DNA of 64,000 bases. It comes from an uncultured Gammaproteobacteria bacterium. GTDB lineage: Bacteria > Pseudomonadota > Gammaproteobacteria > GCA-002705445 > GCA-002716945. The notes under the pieces were generated by a model. The model made no database searches, was not told the DNA's origin, and saw nothing but the letters and a program-made list of their open reading frames with translations. Made by a program: the position numbers and the translations under genes. Every line of letters begins with the position of its first letter. Positions within the stretch are counted from its first letter, which is position 1. Location of the stretch: positions 62,001 to 126,000 of the forward strand of contig CAJQLO010000001.1 in the NCBI GenBank assembly GCA_905479195.1, in the 5' to 3' direction. Positions 54,838-64,000 of the stretch are shown piece after piece.

Positions 54838-55994
54838 TGCAAAAATTATTATCACAAACAAGTATAAAAAATAAAATAGTTTTATTAAGATTAGACTTAA
54901 ATGTACCGGTATTTGAAAATAAGATATTAAGTGATTTTAGAATTACCAAATCACTTAAGACAATTCAAGATCTTCTAGATAATAATAATCGTATAATAAT
55001 CTTATCTCATTTTGGACGTCCAACAGAAGGCCACTATGATTCTAAATATAGTTTAGAAAGAGTATCTGATCGTCTTCAGGAACTATTATCTCAGAAAGTC
55101 ATGTTGGTTAAAAACTGGACTGATGGGGTAAAGTTTGATGATGCAACTAATATTATAATGTGTGAAAATGTTAGATTTGAAGTAGGAGAGAAAGAAAATT
55201 CATTATCTTTATCTAAAAAGATCGCTTCACTTGGAGATGTTCTTGTATTTGATGCTTTCGGAGTATCGCATAGGAAAGAGGCCTCTTCATATGGGGTTTC
55301 TGATTATTTAGATACTTATGCCGGTCACTTGCTTGAGAGTGAGATTATAAATGCTAAAAAATTATTATCTGTCCAGACTAGACCGTTAACAACTATAATA
55401 TCCGGTGCTAAAATATCAACTAAATTAACATTAATTAAAAAATTAATATTAAAATCTGACCATATTATATTAGGGGGCGGTATATTAAATACTTTTTTAT
55501 CTGCTATGGGTAATAATATTGGAAACTCTTTGGTTGAAAGTAGCTTTATTAATGAAGCAAAAGAAATTCTAAATGGAGAACATTCAAAAAAAATTATTAT
55601 GCCTATAGATGTAGTATCCACAGATAGTTTAAGCCTTGATAACCCTAAAAATAAAAAAATATCTATGTTACAATCTAATGATAAAATATTGGATATAGGT
55701 GAAAAAACAACTGATCGTTATATTGACATTATAAGGTCATCGAAGACAGTTTTTTGGAATGGTCCGTTGGGTTATATTGAAAAAAAACCATATGACAATG
55801 GAACTATTAAAATATCTGAAGCCATAGCTTCTTCAGAGACATACTCAATTGTTGGCGGCGGTGATACTATCCCGGTAATTGAGAAACTTGGACTTCAAAA
55901 TGATTTTTCTTATCTTTCTACTGGCGGTGGATCATTGCTTAAGTTTATCGAAGGAGAAGATATGCCTATATTGACTAAACTGGGTATGATTTAA
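54837..55994 (+). CDS. pgk: Phosphoglycerate kinase
   Basis: Transfers phosphate between 1,3-bisphosphoglycerate and ADP. The 385-residue protein contains the RLDLNVPV N-terminal sequence, SHFGRPTEG, ENVRFEVGEKEN, DAFGVSHR, the GGGILNTFL hinge segment, FWNGPLGYIE and the C-terminal GGGDTIPVIEK, and STGGGSLLKFIEG. It is coupled to gap by a 1-base overlap and followed by pyk after 1 base. Confidence 0.97.
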   Translation: MQKLLSQTSIKNKIVLLRLDLNVPVFENKILSDFRITKSLKTIQDLLDNNNRIIILSHFGRPTEGHYDSKYSLERVSDRLQELLSQKVMLVKNWTDGVKFDDATNIIMCENVRFEVGEKENSLSLSKKIASLGDVLVFDAFGVSHRKEASSYGVSDYLDTYAGHLLESEIINAKKLLSVQTRPLTTIISGAKISTKLTLIKKLILKSDHIILGGGILNTFLSAMGNNIGNSLVESSFINEAKEILNGEHSKKIIMPIDVVSTDSLSLDNPKNKKISMLQSNDKILDIGEKTTDRYIDIIRSSKTVFWNGPLGYIEKKPYDNGTIKISEAIASSETYSIVGGGDTIPVIEKLGLQNDFSYLSTGGGSLLKFIEGEDMPILTKLGMI

Positions 55995-55995
55995 T

Positions 55996-57435
55996 ATGAG
56001 AAAAAGAACTAAAATAATATGTACGCTAGGCCCGGCATCATCATCTGCAAAAATTATTTCTAATTTAATTAAAGAAGGAACAGATGTTTTCAGAATAAAT
56101 TTATCTCATTCTTCTGTAGAACAAACAGCTAAGATTATAGATATTCTTAAATCCGCATCGTTGAAGCAAAACAGACCTGTTGCAACTCTTGTTGATTTGC
56201 AGGGACAGAAAATAAGAATAGGTACGTTTGGTACAAAGAAACATATCTTATTAAAGACTAATAGTGAGTTTATATTAGATGCAGCTTTGCCAATAAACCA
56301 GGGAACTTCTAAGTCAGTAGGGCTAACTTTAAAATCTTTACCCAAATACTTAGATATAGGAGATGAACTCTTGTTGAGTGATGCTCTTATAAAGCTTGAG
56401 GTAACAAGTGTTATTAAATCAAAGATATATACAAAAGTTATTCGTGGTGGAAAATTAAAATCATCACAAGGCATTAATAAAAAAGGCGGTGGACTTTCTC
56501 TTAAAGGAATAACAGATAAAGACATCAAAGATCTTAAAGAGGCTATTAAGTTAGATATAGATTATGTTGCTGTATCTTTTGTTCGTGATGCAGAAGATAT
56601 TAAAATAATTAAAAAAATAATAGGTAAAAAACGTATTGGAATCATAGCTAAAATTGAACGCAATGAGGCTTTAGAAAATATAGATGAAATTGTTAAAATC
56701 AGTGATGGTTTATTAGTTGCACGAGGAGATTTGGGAGTTGAGATTGGAATTGAGCAGTTACCTGCAGTTCAGGATAGGCTTATTAGGAAAGCAATTTCTT
56801 ATGATAAATTAGTAATTGTTGCAACTCAAATGATGGAGTCTATGATTGACAATTTAGTTCCTACGAGAGCAGAAGTTTTTGATGTTGCTAATGCTGTGAC
56901 ATCTGGAGTTGACGCTATTATGTTATCTGCAGAAACAGCCATTGGACATTATCCAGTTGAAGTAATACAGGAAGCAAGCAGGATATGCGAAATTGCCGAG
57001 AGTACTAACAGAAAAGTTTTACCAATAGCTAGAAAACAGGATAATTTTAAAACAGTTGACCAGACTATTGCTTTGGCAGCAGTATATAGTGCAAGTAAGT
57101 CTAATATAAAGGCTATTGCGGCCTTAACAGAAACAGGTTCTACTCCTTTATGGATGTCAAGAATACAATCCATGATACCCATTTATGCTATGACTAAAAA
57201 TGATAGTACTAGTAGAAGAATTTGTCTTTATAAAGGTGTATATTCAATAAAATTAGCAAATATAGAGTATGTCCATGCTAAAGCAAATCAACAAATTATA
57301 GATTTAATGTTAGAAAAAGGTGCTGTTAAAAAAGGTGACCTAGTAATGATTACTAAAGGCGACTTAATGGGTACAAGTGGGGGCACTAATGCTCTTAAAA
57401 TTGTAGAAGTTGGAAAATTAATTGAAATAGAATAA
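55996..57435 (+). CDS. pyk: Pyruvate kinase
   Basis: Forms pyruvate and ATP from phosphoenolpyruvate. The 479-residue protein has the TKIICTLGPASSS start, RINLSHSS, VDLQGQKIRIG, the catalytic Lys in IIAKIERNEALEN, the ARGDLGVEIG metal-binding loop and the MLSAETAIGHYP segment; the C-terminal domain is complete. It is followed by fba after a 37-bp gap. Confidence 0.97.
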   Translation: MRKRTKIICTLGPASSSAKIISNLIKEGTDVFRINLSHSSVEQTAKIIDILKSASLKQNRPVATLVDLQGQKIRIGTFGTKKHILLKTNSEFILDAALPINQGTSKSVGLTLKSLPKYLDIGDELLLSDALIKLEVTSVIKSKIYTKVIRGGKLKSSQGINKKGGGLSLKGITDKDIKDLKEAIKLDIDYVAVSFVRDAEDIKIIKKIIGKKRIGIIAKIERNEALENIDEIVKISDGLLVARGDLGVEIGIEQLPAVQDRLIRKAISYDKLVIVATQMMESMIDNLVPTRAEVFDVANAVTSGVDAIMLSAETAIGHYPVEVIQEASRICEIAESTNRKVLPIARKQDNFKTVDQTIALAAVYSASKSNIKAIAALTETGSTPLWMSRIQSMIPIYAMTKNDSTSRRICLYKGVYSIKLANIEYVHAKANQQIIDLMLEKGAVKKGDLVMITKGDLMGTSGGTNALKIVEVGKLIEIE

Positions 57436-57472
57436 AATATTTTAAAACTATATATTTAATAATGGAGCTAGG

Positions 57473-58468
57473 ATGAACAAAGAAATACTTAAGCTAACAG
57501 CAGAGACAATGATGGCAAAACCTAAAGGACTATTAGCCATGGATGAGAGCTCGCCTACATGCGCCAAAAGATTTGCTGCCTTAAATATACCAGAAACTGA
57601 AGAAAATAGGCGACGTTATAGAGAGCTAATAGTTACAACTCCTAACTTGGCAGATTATATTAGTGGAGCTATTCTCTTTGATGAAACTTTCCATCAAAAA
57701 ATGAGTACAGGACAATTATTTAGAGACTACTTAAAATCTATAAATATTTTGCCAGGAATTAAAGTTGATGCTGGAGCAAAAGATTTTTCTAATCACCCTA
57801 ATGAAAAGATAACAGAAGGATTAGATGGGTTAAGAGAGAGATTAGCTAATTACGAATCATTAGGTGCAAAGTTTTGTAAGTGGAGGGGTGTAATTACCAT
57901 TGGCGATCAAATACCATCAGAATCCTGTATTATCTCTAATTGTAATGCTCTGGCCAGATATGCGTCACTATGCCAAGAAAATAATCTTGTTCCAATAGTT
58001 GAACCAGAAGTACTTATAAATGGTAATCATTCAATTGAGGTATGCGATAAAATTACAAGAGCTACTCTTAAATGTTTATTTGAACAACTCACTGCAATAA
58101 ATATATATTATCCTGGAGTTATACTTAAACCAAGCATGGTGATATCTGGTGACAAGAATGAAAAACGTGCTGATTACCAGACTGTTGCAGAGATGACTAT
58201 TAAATGTCTTAAGGATAACTGCCCAGATGATTTAGGAGGAATAGCTTTTCTCTCTGGTGGCCAAAGCAATGATGAAGCAACAAATCACTTAAATATAATG
58301 AATGCTGATAATAAAATTCCATGGAGAGTAACTTTTTCTTATGCAAGAGCTATACAGCAATCAGCTTTGAATAAATGGTATGGTGAAGATAGTAATCAAT
58401 CAGCTGCTCAAGATATATTAGCAGAAAGAGCTAGACTATGTTCTGCCTCATCCACTGGGAATCTTTAA
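57473..58468 (+). CDS. Class I fructose-bisphosphate aldolase (animal/plant-type)
   Basis: Splits fructose 1,6-bisphosphate through a Schiff base. The 331-residue protein matches the class I FBP aldolase of eukaryotes (GLLAMDESSPTCAKRF, TTPNLADYISGAILFDETF, KVDAGAKDF); the Schiff-base lysine is K219 in GVILKPSMVISG, and FLSGGQSNDEATNHLN follows. Bacteria more often use the class II metal enzyme, especially in this gene position. It has a good GGAG Shine-Dalgarno sequence before the ATG. Its end overlaps the convergent bioD gene by 4 bases. Confidence 0.94.
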   Translation: MNKEILKLTAETMMAKPKGLLAMDESSPTCAKRFAALNIPETEENRRRYRELIVTTPNLADYISGAILFDETFHQKMSTGQLFRDYLKSINILPGIKVDAGAKDFSNHPNEKITEGLDGLRERLANYESLGAKFCKWRGVITIGDQIPSESCIISNCNALARYASLCQENNLVPIVEPEVLINGNHSIEVCDKITRATLKCLFEQLTAINIYYPGVILKPSMVISGDKNEKRADYQTVAEMTIKCLKDNCPDDLGGIAFLSGGQSNDEATNHLNIMNADNKIPWRVTFSYARAIQQSALNKWYGEDSNQSAAQDILAERARLCSASSTGNL

Positions 58469-59139
58469 GTAGAAATTATTTTCAAGAGCTTTAAGAATTC
58501 TTTGCGGTTCTTTGTTTTTGTATTATGTATTTTGATTAAAGGTATTTTGGTTAAAGACTTTATGTCTTTATAATTATCCATTCCATCCGGTTGAATATTG
58601 TTAATTTTATTTAGAACAATTGCTAGAACAGGTATTTTATGTTTTTGTAATAAGTTTAAACTGAGTAAAATATTATTTATAACTCCAATTTCATCTTTAG
58701 CTACAAGTACTGTTGGAATTTTCATTTTTTTAACTAAATCTATATTATATCCATCTGTTGAAATAGGAGAATATAGACCACCAGCACCCTCTATAATTAA
58801 ATAATCATTTTTAGGTAATAATTTTAACTTATCAATATAGTCTTTAATAAATATTTTTTTATTAGCTAATTTAATTGCTCTATGCGGAGATATTGGTTGT
58901 TGAAATCTATAAGGATTTATTAAATCAATATCTATTTCTTTATTAATTAATTTATAAAACTTATTCGCATCACTAGGGATTAATTTAACCTTGCTTTTTT
59001 TACATCCAGTTTCAATTGGCTTATAAGGGCTCACTGTAAGCCCTTTAGATTTTAATAAGTAAATTAGATTTTCAGTAATAAATGTCTTACCAACATCTGT
59101 ACCTGTTCCGCTTATAAATAATTTAAACTGTTTTTTCAC
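58465..59139 (-). CDS. bioD: Dethiobiotin synthetase
   Basis: ATP-dependent ring closure of diaminopelargonate with CO2, the step before BioB. The P-loop GTGTDVGKT (K18) and the substrate loop PYKPIETGCKK are followed by EGAGGLYSPIS. The 224-residue length fits. It lies alone from the other biotin genes, downstream of purC by 2 bases, and convergent with fba (4-base overlap). Confidence 0.93.
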   Translation of the reverse strand: MKKQFKLFISGTGTDVGKTFITENLIYLLKSKGLTVSPYKPIETGCKKSKVKLIPSDANKFYKLINKEIDIDLINPYRFQQPISPHRAIKLANKKIFIKDYIDKLKLLPKNDYLIIEGAGGLYSPISTDGYNIDLVKKMKIPTVLVAKDEIGVINNILLSLNLLQKHKIPVLAIVLNKINNIQPDGMDNYKDIKSLTKIPLIKIHNTKTKNRKEFLKLLKIIST

Positions 59140-59141
59140 TT

Positions 59142-59987
59142 TTATATGGTAATAAGATTATAAGCAACTTGATATTTTTCTAGCAAAGAATTTTTTATAT
59201 CTTCTGGTAGCTGAATTTGATTATTATTCCATTTTATTGAAGTTAGATAATCCCTAAAAAATTGTTTATCAAAAGACTTGTAATCTATTTTATTATTTTT
59301 ATATAACCAAAACCTTGAACAGTCCGGCGTGAATATTTCATCTATTAATACTAATTTATTATCTTTATCTAAACCAAATTCAAATTTAGTATCTGCTATT
59401 ATAACACCTCTTTCTTTTGCAAAATTATATGCAAACTTAAATAGTTCAATACTAATTCTTTGAATTTTTTCAGTAAGATTCACTCCAATAATACCCTGCA
59501 TCTGTTCAATGCTAATATTTTCGTCTTTATCTCCTATTTCAGCTTTAGTAGATGGAGTAAATATAGGCTCATTGAATTTATCATATTTTTTATATGAGTT
59601 TACCATTTCGATATTATTTACTTTTCCTATGCTTTCATATGTGGACCATGCCGATCCTGCCAGGTGCCCCCTGACAATTGCCTCTATAGGCAAAACTTTA
59701 GTTTTTGTTACTAACATACAATTCTTTTGAATATTTTCAGGTATATCCAATTGTTCATCTAAAATATGATTTTGAATAATATGATTAGTTTTATTAAACC
59801 AAAACTTTGCCATTTTGGTCAGTAAAACTCCTTTCCCTGGAACTTCATCTTTAAAGACATAGTCAAACGCAGATATTCTATCTGAAGTATAAATTAGTAA
59901 CCTATCATCACCATAATCATAGATATTTCTCACCTTACCTTTAAATAAAAGATTATATTTATTTAACGAGTCAGTTAAATTTCCCAT
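59142..59987 (-). CDS. purC: SAICAR synthetase
   Basis: Phosphoribosylaminoimidazole-succinocarboxamide synthase of purine synthesis. The 281 residues show the GKVRNIYDYGDDRLLIYTSDR ATP-binding start, IVRGHLAGSAW and the IIADTKFEFGLD and LIDEIFTPDCSRF blocks. It belongs to the longer form of the enzyme. It follows the pseudoazurin gene by 1 base and precedes bioD by 2, an unusual mixture of functions on one transcript. Confidence 0.96.
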   Translation of the reverse strand: MGNLTDSLNKYNLLFKGKVRNIYDYGDDRLLIYTSDRISAFDYVFKDEVPGKGVLLTKMAKFWFNKTNHIIQNHILDEQLDIPENIQKNCMLVTKTKVLPIEAIVRGHLAGSAWSTYESIGKVNNIEMVNSYKKYDKFNEPIFTPSTKAEIGDKDENISIEQMQGIIGVNLTEKIQRISIELFKFAYNFAKERGVIIADTKFEFGLDKDNKLVLIDEIFTPDCSRFWLYKNNKIDYKSFDKQFFRDYLTSIKWNNNQIQLPEDIKNSLLEKYQVAYNLITI

Positions 59988-59988
59988 A

Positions 59989-60438
59989 TTATTTTATCAA
60001 CGAAAAATACTCACTAAACCTGTTTTTGTTCGTTGCAAATTTTGATTGGGCCTGCTCTGCAAAATCTTTAGATTGACCTAGATTCGATTCAGGATTACCA
60101 ACTATTACTAGCCCTACCATACCGAGAATATAATGCGGTGTACATTTATATCCATAGACCCCTTCTTCTGTAAATTCTACAACTATCTCTTCATTCATTT
60201 TACCATTCCAAGCTTTAGCACCAGAAGGTATCATTTCGTTGATAGAGGCAGCATTATGGCCAGGATTTGCATTTAGCCATTTTACGCTATCACCGGGCTG
60301 AATTTTAATTACTGCCGGTTCAAACACCATCATTTCGCCTTTATTTGAACTGAACATTTTCACTTCATACTGAGCCGAATATACATTCCCTGTTAGAAAT
60401 AAACATATAAAAAAGGTTAATATATTAAATTTATTCAT
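59989..60438 (-). CDS. Pseudoazurin (type 1 blue copper protein)
   Basis: Periplasmic copper electron carrier. A signal peptide (residues 1-22, ending VYSA) precedes a cupredoxin domain with the full type 1 ligand set: H61 in NPGHNA, C99, H102 and M107 in KCTPHYILGM. The spacing C-x2-H-x4-M is that of pseudoazurin. A Lys-rich tail of about 25 residues follows. The ORF opens at 60462, but the ATG at 60438 has a GGAG Shine-Dalgarno sequence and gives a normal signal. In many bacteria pseudoazurin feeds nitrite or nitrous oxide reductase, or links to methylamine or other periplasmic oxidation; its partner is not in the window. Confidence 0.88.
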   Translation of the reverse strand: MNKFNILTFFICLFLTGNVYSAQYEVKMFSSNKGEMMVFEPAVIKIQPGDSVKWLNANPGHNAASINEMIPSGAKAWNGKMNEEIVVEFTEEGVYGYKCTPHYILGMVGLVIVGNPESNLGQSKDFAEQAQSKFATNKNRFSEYFSLIK

Positions 60439-60543
60439 GATTCTTACTCCATTAATTATCAATATATAATATCATGAAAATTACAATATAATTAATATCT
60501 CTGTTAACATATAGTCATCAAATAGATATATTTATAGCATAAT

Positions 60544-61215
60544 ATGAAAAATTATAAGATTGCTCCATCCATCCTATCAGCAGACTTTTCGAGATTAGGA
60601 GAAGATGTTGAGAAAGTGATAGATGCTGGTGCAGATATGATTCATTTTGATGTTATGGATAACCACTATGTTCCAAATTTGACATTTGGGCCAATGGTTT
60701 GTGCATCTTTAAGGGAATATGGTATTACAAGCACAATAGATGTTCATTTAATGGTAAAACCAGTTGATAGAATAATTCCTGATTTTGCTAAGGCAGGAGC
60801 AAACTATATTACTTTTCACCCAGAGGGTACTGAGCATCTTGATAGAACTATTAACTTAATTAAGGAAAATGGATGTAAGCCAGGAGTTGTCTTGAACCCC
60901 GCAACATCTATTGGTTGTCTTGAACACTGTATCAATGATCTTGACATGATTCTCTTAATGTCGGTAAATCCAGGTTTCCCAGGTCAAAAATTTATTAATG
61001 GTACTTTAAAAAAAATATCATTAGTAAAAGATCTAATAAATAAATCAGGAAAGGACATCCGACTAGAAGTTGATGGAGGAATTAATTTAGAAAATATTGG
61101 CAAAGCAGCCGAAGCTGGTGCTGATACTTTTGTTGCTGGCTCTGCAATTTTTAACTCTAAGAGTTATAGTGAGACTATTACGTCAATGAGAGAAGTATTG
61201 AGTAAAATTAAATAA
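60544..61215 (+). CDS. rpe: Ribulose-phosphate 3-epimerase
   Basis: Interconverts ribulose 5-phosphate and xylulose 5-phosphate. The 223-residue (beta/alpha)8 protein shows [39 protein letters not shown] and VDGGIN, all with expected metal and catalytic residues. It is divergent from the pseudoazurin gene (about 105-bp gap) and precedes trpE by 15 bases, an order found in many proteobacteria (the phosphoglycolate phosphatase gene gph that often sits between them is absent). Confidence 0.97.
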   Translation: MKNYKIAPSILSADFSRLGEDVEKVIDAGADMIHFDVMDNHYVPNLTFGPMVCASLREYGITSTIDVHLMVKPVDRIIPDFAKAGANYITFHPEGTEHLDRTINLIKENGCKPGVVLNPATSIGCLEHCINDLDMILLMSVNPGFPGQKFINGTLKKISLVKDLINKSGKDIRLEVDGGINLENIGKAAEAGADTFVAGSAIFNSKSYSETITSMREVLSKIK

Positions 61216-61230
61216 AAGAATTATAACCGA

Positions 61231-62703
61231 ATGACAGAACAAGACTTTATAAAGCATATTGAAAAAGGTTATAATTTAATACCATTGAAATCTACATTAA
61301 TCAATGATGGTCTTGATCCTATAGACGTTTATCAAAAATTATCAAATATGCCAAAATCATACCTTCTAGAGTCTTTAGAGGGAGAAAAAGACTGGAGTAG
61401 ATACACAATCATAGGTCTACCTTCAGAAGAATATATAGAATTAAAAAATAATAGAATTAAATATTTTATTTCTAACAAACTTGTTGAAGATGTTGAAACA
61501 AATAATCCAATTGATTGGATAGAAGAATTTCAGAAAAAATTTAATGTGCCAAATGATTCTAATCTGCCAAAATTTCAAGGTGGTTTAGTGGGTTATTTTG
61601 GTTTTGATACAGTTAAATATTTTGAACCAGCCATCAAAGCAACAATACAAAAAGATGATATGGATACACCTGATATTTGTTTAATTATTTCAAAAGAATT
61701 TTTAGTTTTTGATAAAATTAACAATCAAATCCATATTGTAATCTATACACAGAATGATTTGGATAGTTTTAAGGAGTCTCAAGATAAAATTAAAAAGTTA
61801 GAAATATTTTTGAGAGATAAAATTATACCTGAACATAAAACTAGCAGACAGCCTAAAGAAAAAATTACTAATTTAGATATAAATTATCATTTTGATAAGA
61901 ATGACTTTATTTCATCAGTAGATAAAATTAAGAAATATATTATAGATGGTGATGTTATGCAGGTTGTTCTTTCGCAAAGAATGTCTATGGATTTTGTAGG
62001 AGAATCTATAAATTTTTATAGAGAGTTGAGAAAGCTTAACCCATCGCCATATATGTATTATTTAAATATGGGTGATTATCAAATTGTTGGCTCCTCACCT
62101 GAAATTTTAGTACGTTTAGAAGATGACTTGATTACTGTAAGGCCAATAGCCGGAACAAGACCTCGTGGTAAAAATGAGAGTGAAGATAATATTTTAGAGA
62201 ATGAACTAAGAAATGATCCTAAGGAGCTAGCTGAACATTTAATGTTAATTGATCTTGGAAGAAATGATGCAGGGAAAGTATCAAAAGTCGGTTCTATTAA
62301 GTTAACAGATAAAATGATGATAGAAAAATATTCTCATGTAATGCACATGGTATCTAATGTAACTGGTAATATTGAAAAAAAACTAGGTATGATAGATGTG
62401 CTTAAATCTACTTTCCCTGCAGGAACAGTATCTGGAGCCCCAAAAATAAGAGCAATTGATATTATTTATGAATTAGAGACAATCAAGCGTGGAATTTATG
62501 CCGGCGCTATTGGATATCTTGGTTGGAATGGTAATATGGATACTGCTATAGCTATCAGGACATGTGTTATAAAGGATGGCAAGCTTAATATCCAGTGTGG
62601 AGCTGGAATAGTTAATGATTCTATTGCAGAATTGGAGTGGGAAGAAACATTAAATAAAGGCAAGGCAATTGTGCAGGCATATAAAAATTTAAGGAATAAA
62701 TAA
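61231..62703 (+). CDS. trpE: Anthranilate synthase component I
   Basis: Chorismate-binding subunit that forms anthranilate. The 490-residue protein carries the N-terminal [15 protein letters not shown] tryptophan-feedback region (LLESLEG) and the catalytic block: [65 protein letters not shown], and [12 protein letters not shown]. It is followed by trpG after 2 bases, so the subunits are made together. Confidence 0.97.
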   Translation: MTEQDFIKHIEKGYNLIPLKSTLINDGLDPIDVYQKLSNMPKSYLLESLEGEKDWSRYTIIGLPSEEYIELKNNRIKYFISNKLVEDVETNNPIDWIEEFQKKFNVPNDSNLPKFQGGLVGYFGFDTVKYFEPAIKATIQKDDMDTPDICLIISKEFLVFDKINNQIHIVIYTQNDLDSFKESQDKIKKLEIFLRDKIIPEHKTSRQPKEKITNLDINYHFDKNDFISSVDKIKKYIIDGDVMQVVLSQRMSMDFVGESINFYRELRKLNPSPYMYYLNMGDYQIVGSSPEILVRLEDDLITVRPIAGTRPRGKNESEDNILENELRNDPKELAEHLMLIDLGRNDAGKVSKVGSIKLTDKMMIEKYSHVMHMVSNVTGNIEKKLGMIDVLKSTFPAGTVSGAPKIRAIDIIYELETIKRGIYAGAIGYLGWNGNMDTAIAIRTCVIKDGKLNIQCGAGIVNDSIAELEWEETLNKGKAIVQAYKNLRNK

Positions 62704-62705
62704 AT

Positions 62706-63278
62706 ATGATACTGATGATAGATAATTATGATTCTTTCACCTATAACATTGTTCAGTATCTTGGGGAACTTGGAGCAGAGTTAGTTGTTCATAGGAATGA
62801 TCAAATAACATTAGATCAAATAAAATCTTTAAACCCTGAGAAAATTATAATTTCACCTGGACCATGCACTCCTAATGAGGCAGGAATATCAGTAGAAGTA
62901 ATACGCTCTTTCTATAAATTATTACCAATATTGGGAGTATGTTTAGGACATCAAAGTATTGGACAAGCTTTTGGGGGAAAAATTATCTCTTCTAAAAGAA
63001 TTATGCACGGCAAAACATCTCCAATATTCCATAATGATAGTGAAATGTATAAAATGGTTTCAAATCCTTTTGATGCCACAAGATATCACTCTTTGGTTAT
63101 CGATCAGTTATCGCTTCCCGAATGTTTAAATGTTACAGCATGGTCAGAAGAAAATGATGGTATTGAAATAATGGGTATATGCCATAATGACTACCCTACC
63201 TTTGGATTACAATTCCATCCAGAGTCAATATTAACGAGTTCTGGGCACCAATTACTTAAAAATTTTTTGGAAATATAA
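62706..63278 (+). CDS. trpG: Anthranilate synthase component II (glutaminase)
   Basis: Class I glutamine amidotransferase feeding ammonia to TrpE. The triad includes Cys79 in [15 protein letters not shown] and the LQFHPESIL His/Glu; [19 protein letters not shown] is the family start. It has 190 residues, the usual length. The same subunit may serve as PabA for folate synthesis, as in many bacteria with a single copy. trpD starts 1 base after the stop. Confidence 0.95.
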   Translation: MILMIDNYDSFTYNIVQYLGELGAELVVHRNDQITLDQIKSLNPEKIIISPGPCTPNEAGISVEVIRSFYKLLPILGVCLGHQSIGQAFGGKIISSKRIMHGKTSPIFHNDSEMYKMVSNPFDATRYHSLVIDQLSLPECLNVTAWSEENDGIEIMGICHNDYPTFGLQFHPESILTSSGHQLLKNFLEI

Positions 63279-63279
63279 A

Positions 63280-64000
63280 TTGTATCAAAATCTCATTAAT
63301 AAATTAAAATCAAAAAATGACTTATCTCGAGATGAGGCTAGAGAATTTATTGACTCTGTTCTGCAGGGGGAAATACCATCAAATGTTTTAACTGAATTTC
63401 TTAGATTATTAAATCTCAAAGGATTCAGTTCAGAAGAGCTTACGGGTTTTGCAAAAGCTATGAGAAATATTTCTAATAAAGTTAATTATAATGGTGATGT
63501 TGTAGACAATTGTGGCACTGGTGGAGATGGATTAAAAACATTTAATATTTCAACCACAGCATCTCTGATAGCTTCTTGCTCTGGAGTATGTGTAGCTAAA
63601 CATGGTAATAAAGCTATTACTAGTAACTCAGGCAGTGCTGATATATTAGAGGCTGCAGGAATTAATATTAAATTGTCATCGGAACAAGTCTCAATATGTT
63701 TAGATAAATTAAACTTTGGTTTTATGTTTGCGCCACTCCATCATTCGTCAATGAGACATGTAGCGGCATCTAGACAAGAGATAGCACCTGATAAAACAAT
63801 ATTTAATTTACTAGGGCCTTTAACTAATCCAGCTCAGGCAAAAAGACAGTTAATTGGTGTATATTCAAAATCTCTTATGAAAATTGTAGCAGAAACACTG
63901 ATTAAATTAGGAACAGAAAGGGCTATGGTTGTACATTCTGCTGACGGAATGGATGAAATAAGCATATATGATAAAACCCATATTATAGAAATTAATAATT
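63280..64000 (+). CDS. trpD: Anthranilate phosphoribosyltransferase, 3' end cut off
   Basis: Transfers phosphoribose from PRPP to anthranilate. From a TTG at 63280, 240 codons remain open to the right edge (normal length about 340). The PRPP-binding NCGTGGDGLKTFNIST, the AKHGNKAITSNSGSADILE segment and FMFAPLHHSSMRHVA are family hallmarks. The TTG is chosen because it is the only start that gives the N-terminal helix; a GGAAA stretch lies upstream. It completes rpe-trpE-trpG-trpD; trpC probably follows outside the window. Confidence 0.92.
   Translation, partial: MYQNLINKLKSKNDLSRDEAREFIDSVLQGEIPSNVLTEFLRLLNLKGFSSEELTGFAKAMRNISNKVNYNGDVVDNCGTGGDGLKTFNISTTASLIASCSGVCVAKHGNKAITSNSGSADILEAAGINIKLSSEQVSICLDKLNFGFMFAPLHHSSMRHVAASRQEIAPDKTIFNLLGPLTNPAQAKRQLIGVYSKSLMKIVAETLIKLGTERAMVVHSADGMDEISIYDKTHIIEINN

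Noticed and set aside
1-64000. CRISPR array, prophage, insertion sequence or rRNA operon
   Set aside because: No spaced direct repeats, transposase, phage structural genes or rRNA sequence were seen; XerC is the only recombinase and is a housekeeping one.

Overview
The window is 64 kb of very AT-rich, very gene-dense bacterial chromosome (G+C roughly one third by eye, not computed). It holds about 67 protein genes, one tRNA and one probable gene relic. Spacers are mostly 0-50 bp and many genes overlap, which is typical of a streamlined genome. Several neighbourhoods are gammaproteobacterial: hemC/argH divergent; lptM-lysA-dapF-xerC; ridA-recG-ubiC; yrfG-nudE-cysQ; coaBC-dut-algC-argB; an exonuclease III gene divergent from pyrE; and a CAU tRNA next to rpoD. 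A formaldehyde-activating-enzyme (Fae) family gene, a pseudoazurin and a ZnuD-like TonB receptor suggest a free-living marine bacterium with some C1 metabolism. It could belong to the SUP05/Thioglobaceae area or another streamlined methylotrophic gamma lineage, but this placement is an inference and there is no rRNA here to test it.

Layout. 1-7.1 kb: hemC (cut by the left edge), argH, two small unknown or secreted proteins, an esterase, then lptM-lysA-dapF-xerC. 7.1-12.7 kb: a DUF971 gene, ridA, recG, ubiC, a yrfG-like phosphatase, nudE, cysQ and a possible 50-residue gene. 12.7-17.3 kb: ccmC facing a minus-strand run xthA-ampG-rraA-ccmA-ccmB. 17.3-26.3 kb: pyrE, then a long minus-strand run fae-like - ubiA - bioB - bioF - coaBC - dut - algC - argB - tauE-like. 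26.3-33 kb: gamma carbonic anhydrase-like gene, hemB-aroE, a hotdog thioesterase, topA-tsaC-hemF. 33-45.1 kb: a plus-strand run def, fmt, trkA, trkH, an lpxL-like acyltransferase, proline iminopeptidase, a secreted hydrolase, hisBHAFE, tatABC and a phosphoglycerate mutase. 45.1-51.2 kb: a decayed gene, a DUF3050 heme-oxygenase-like protein, a ZnuD-like receptor with a DUF2946-like partner, tRNA(CAU), msrA and rpoD. 51.2-64 kb: a thioredoxin-like protein, the glycolytic/pentose cluster tkt-gap-pgk-pyk-fba, bioD-purC-pseudoazurin on the minus strand, and rpe-trpE-trpG-trpD (cut by the right edge).

The content is mainly biosynthetic core: heme (hemC, hemB, hemF), lysine/DAP, arginine, histidine, tryptophan, biotin (bioF, bioB, bioD), ubiquinone (ubiC, ubiA), CoA, central carbon, Tat export and cytochrome c maturation. 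The accessory part is small. Its most interesting pieces are the Fae paralogue with altered catalytic-motif residues, the metal-linked receptor/DUF2946/DUF3050 segment beside rpoD and a tRNA, and the gene relic in the only long non-coding stretch. I found no CRISPR array, prophage, insertion sequence or obvious novel multigene system.
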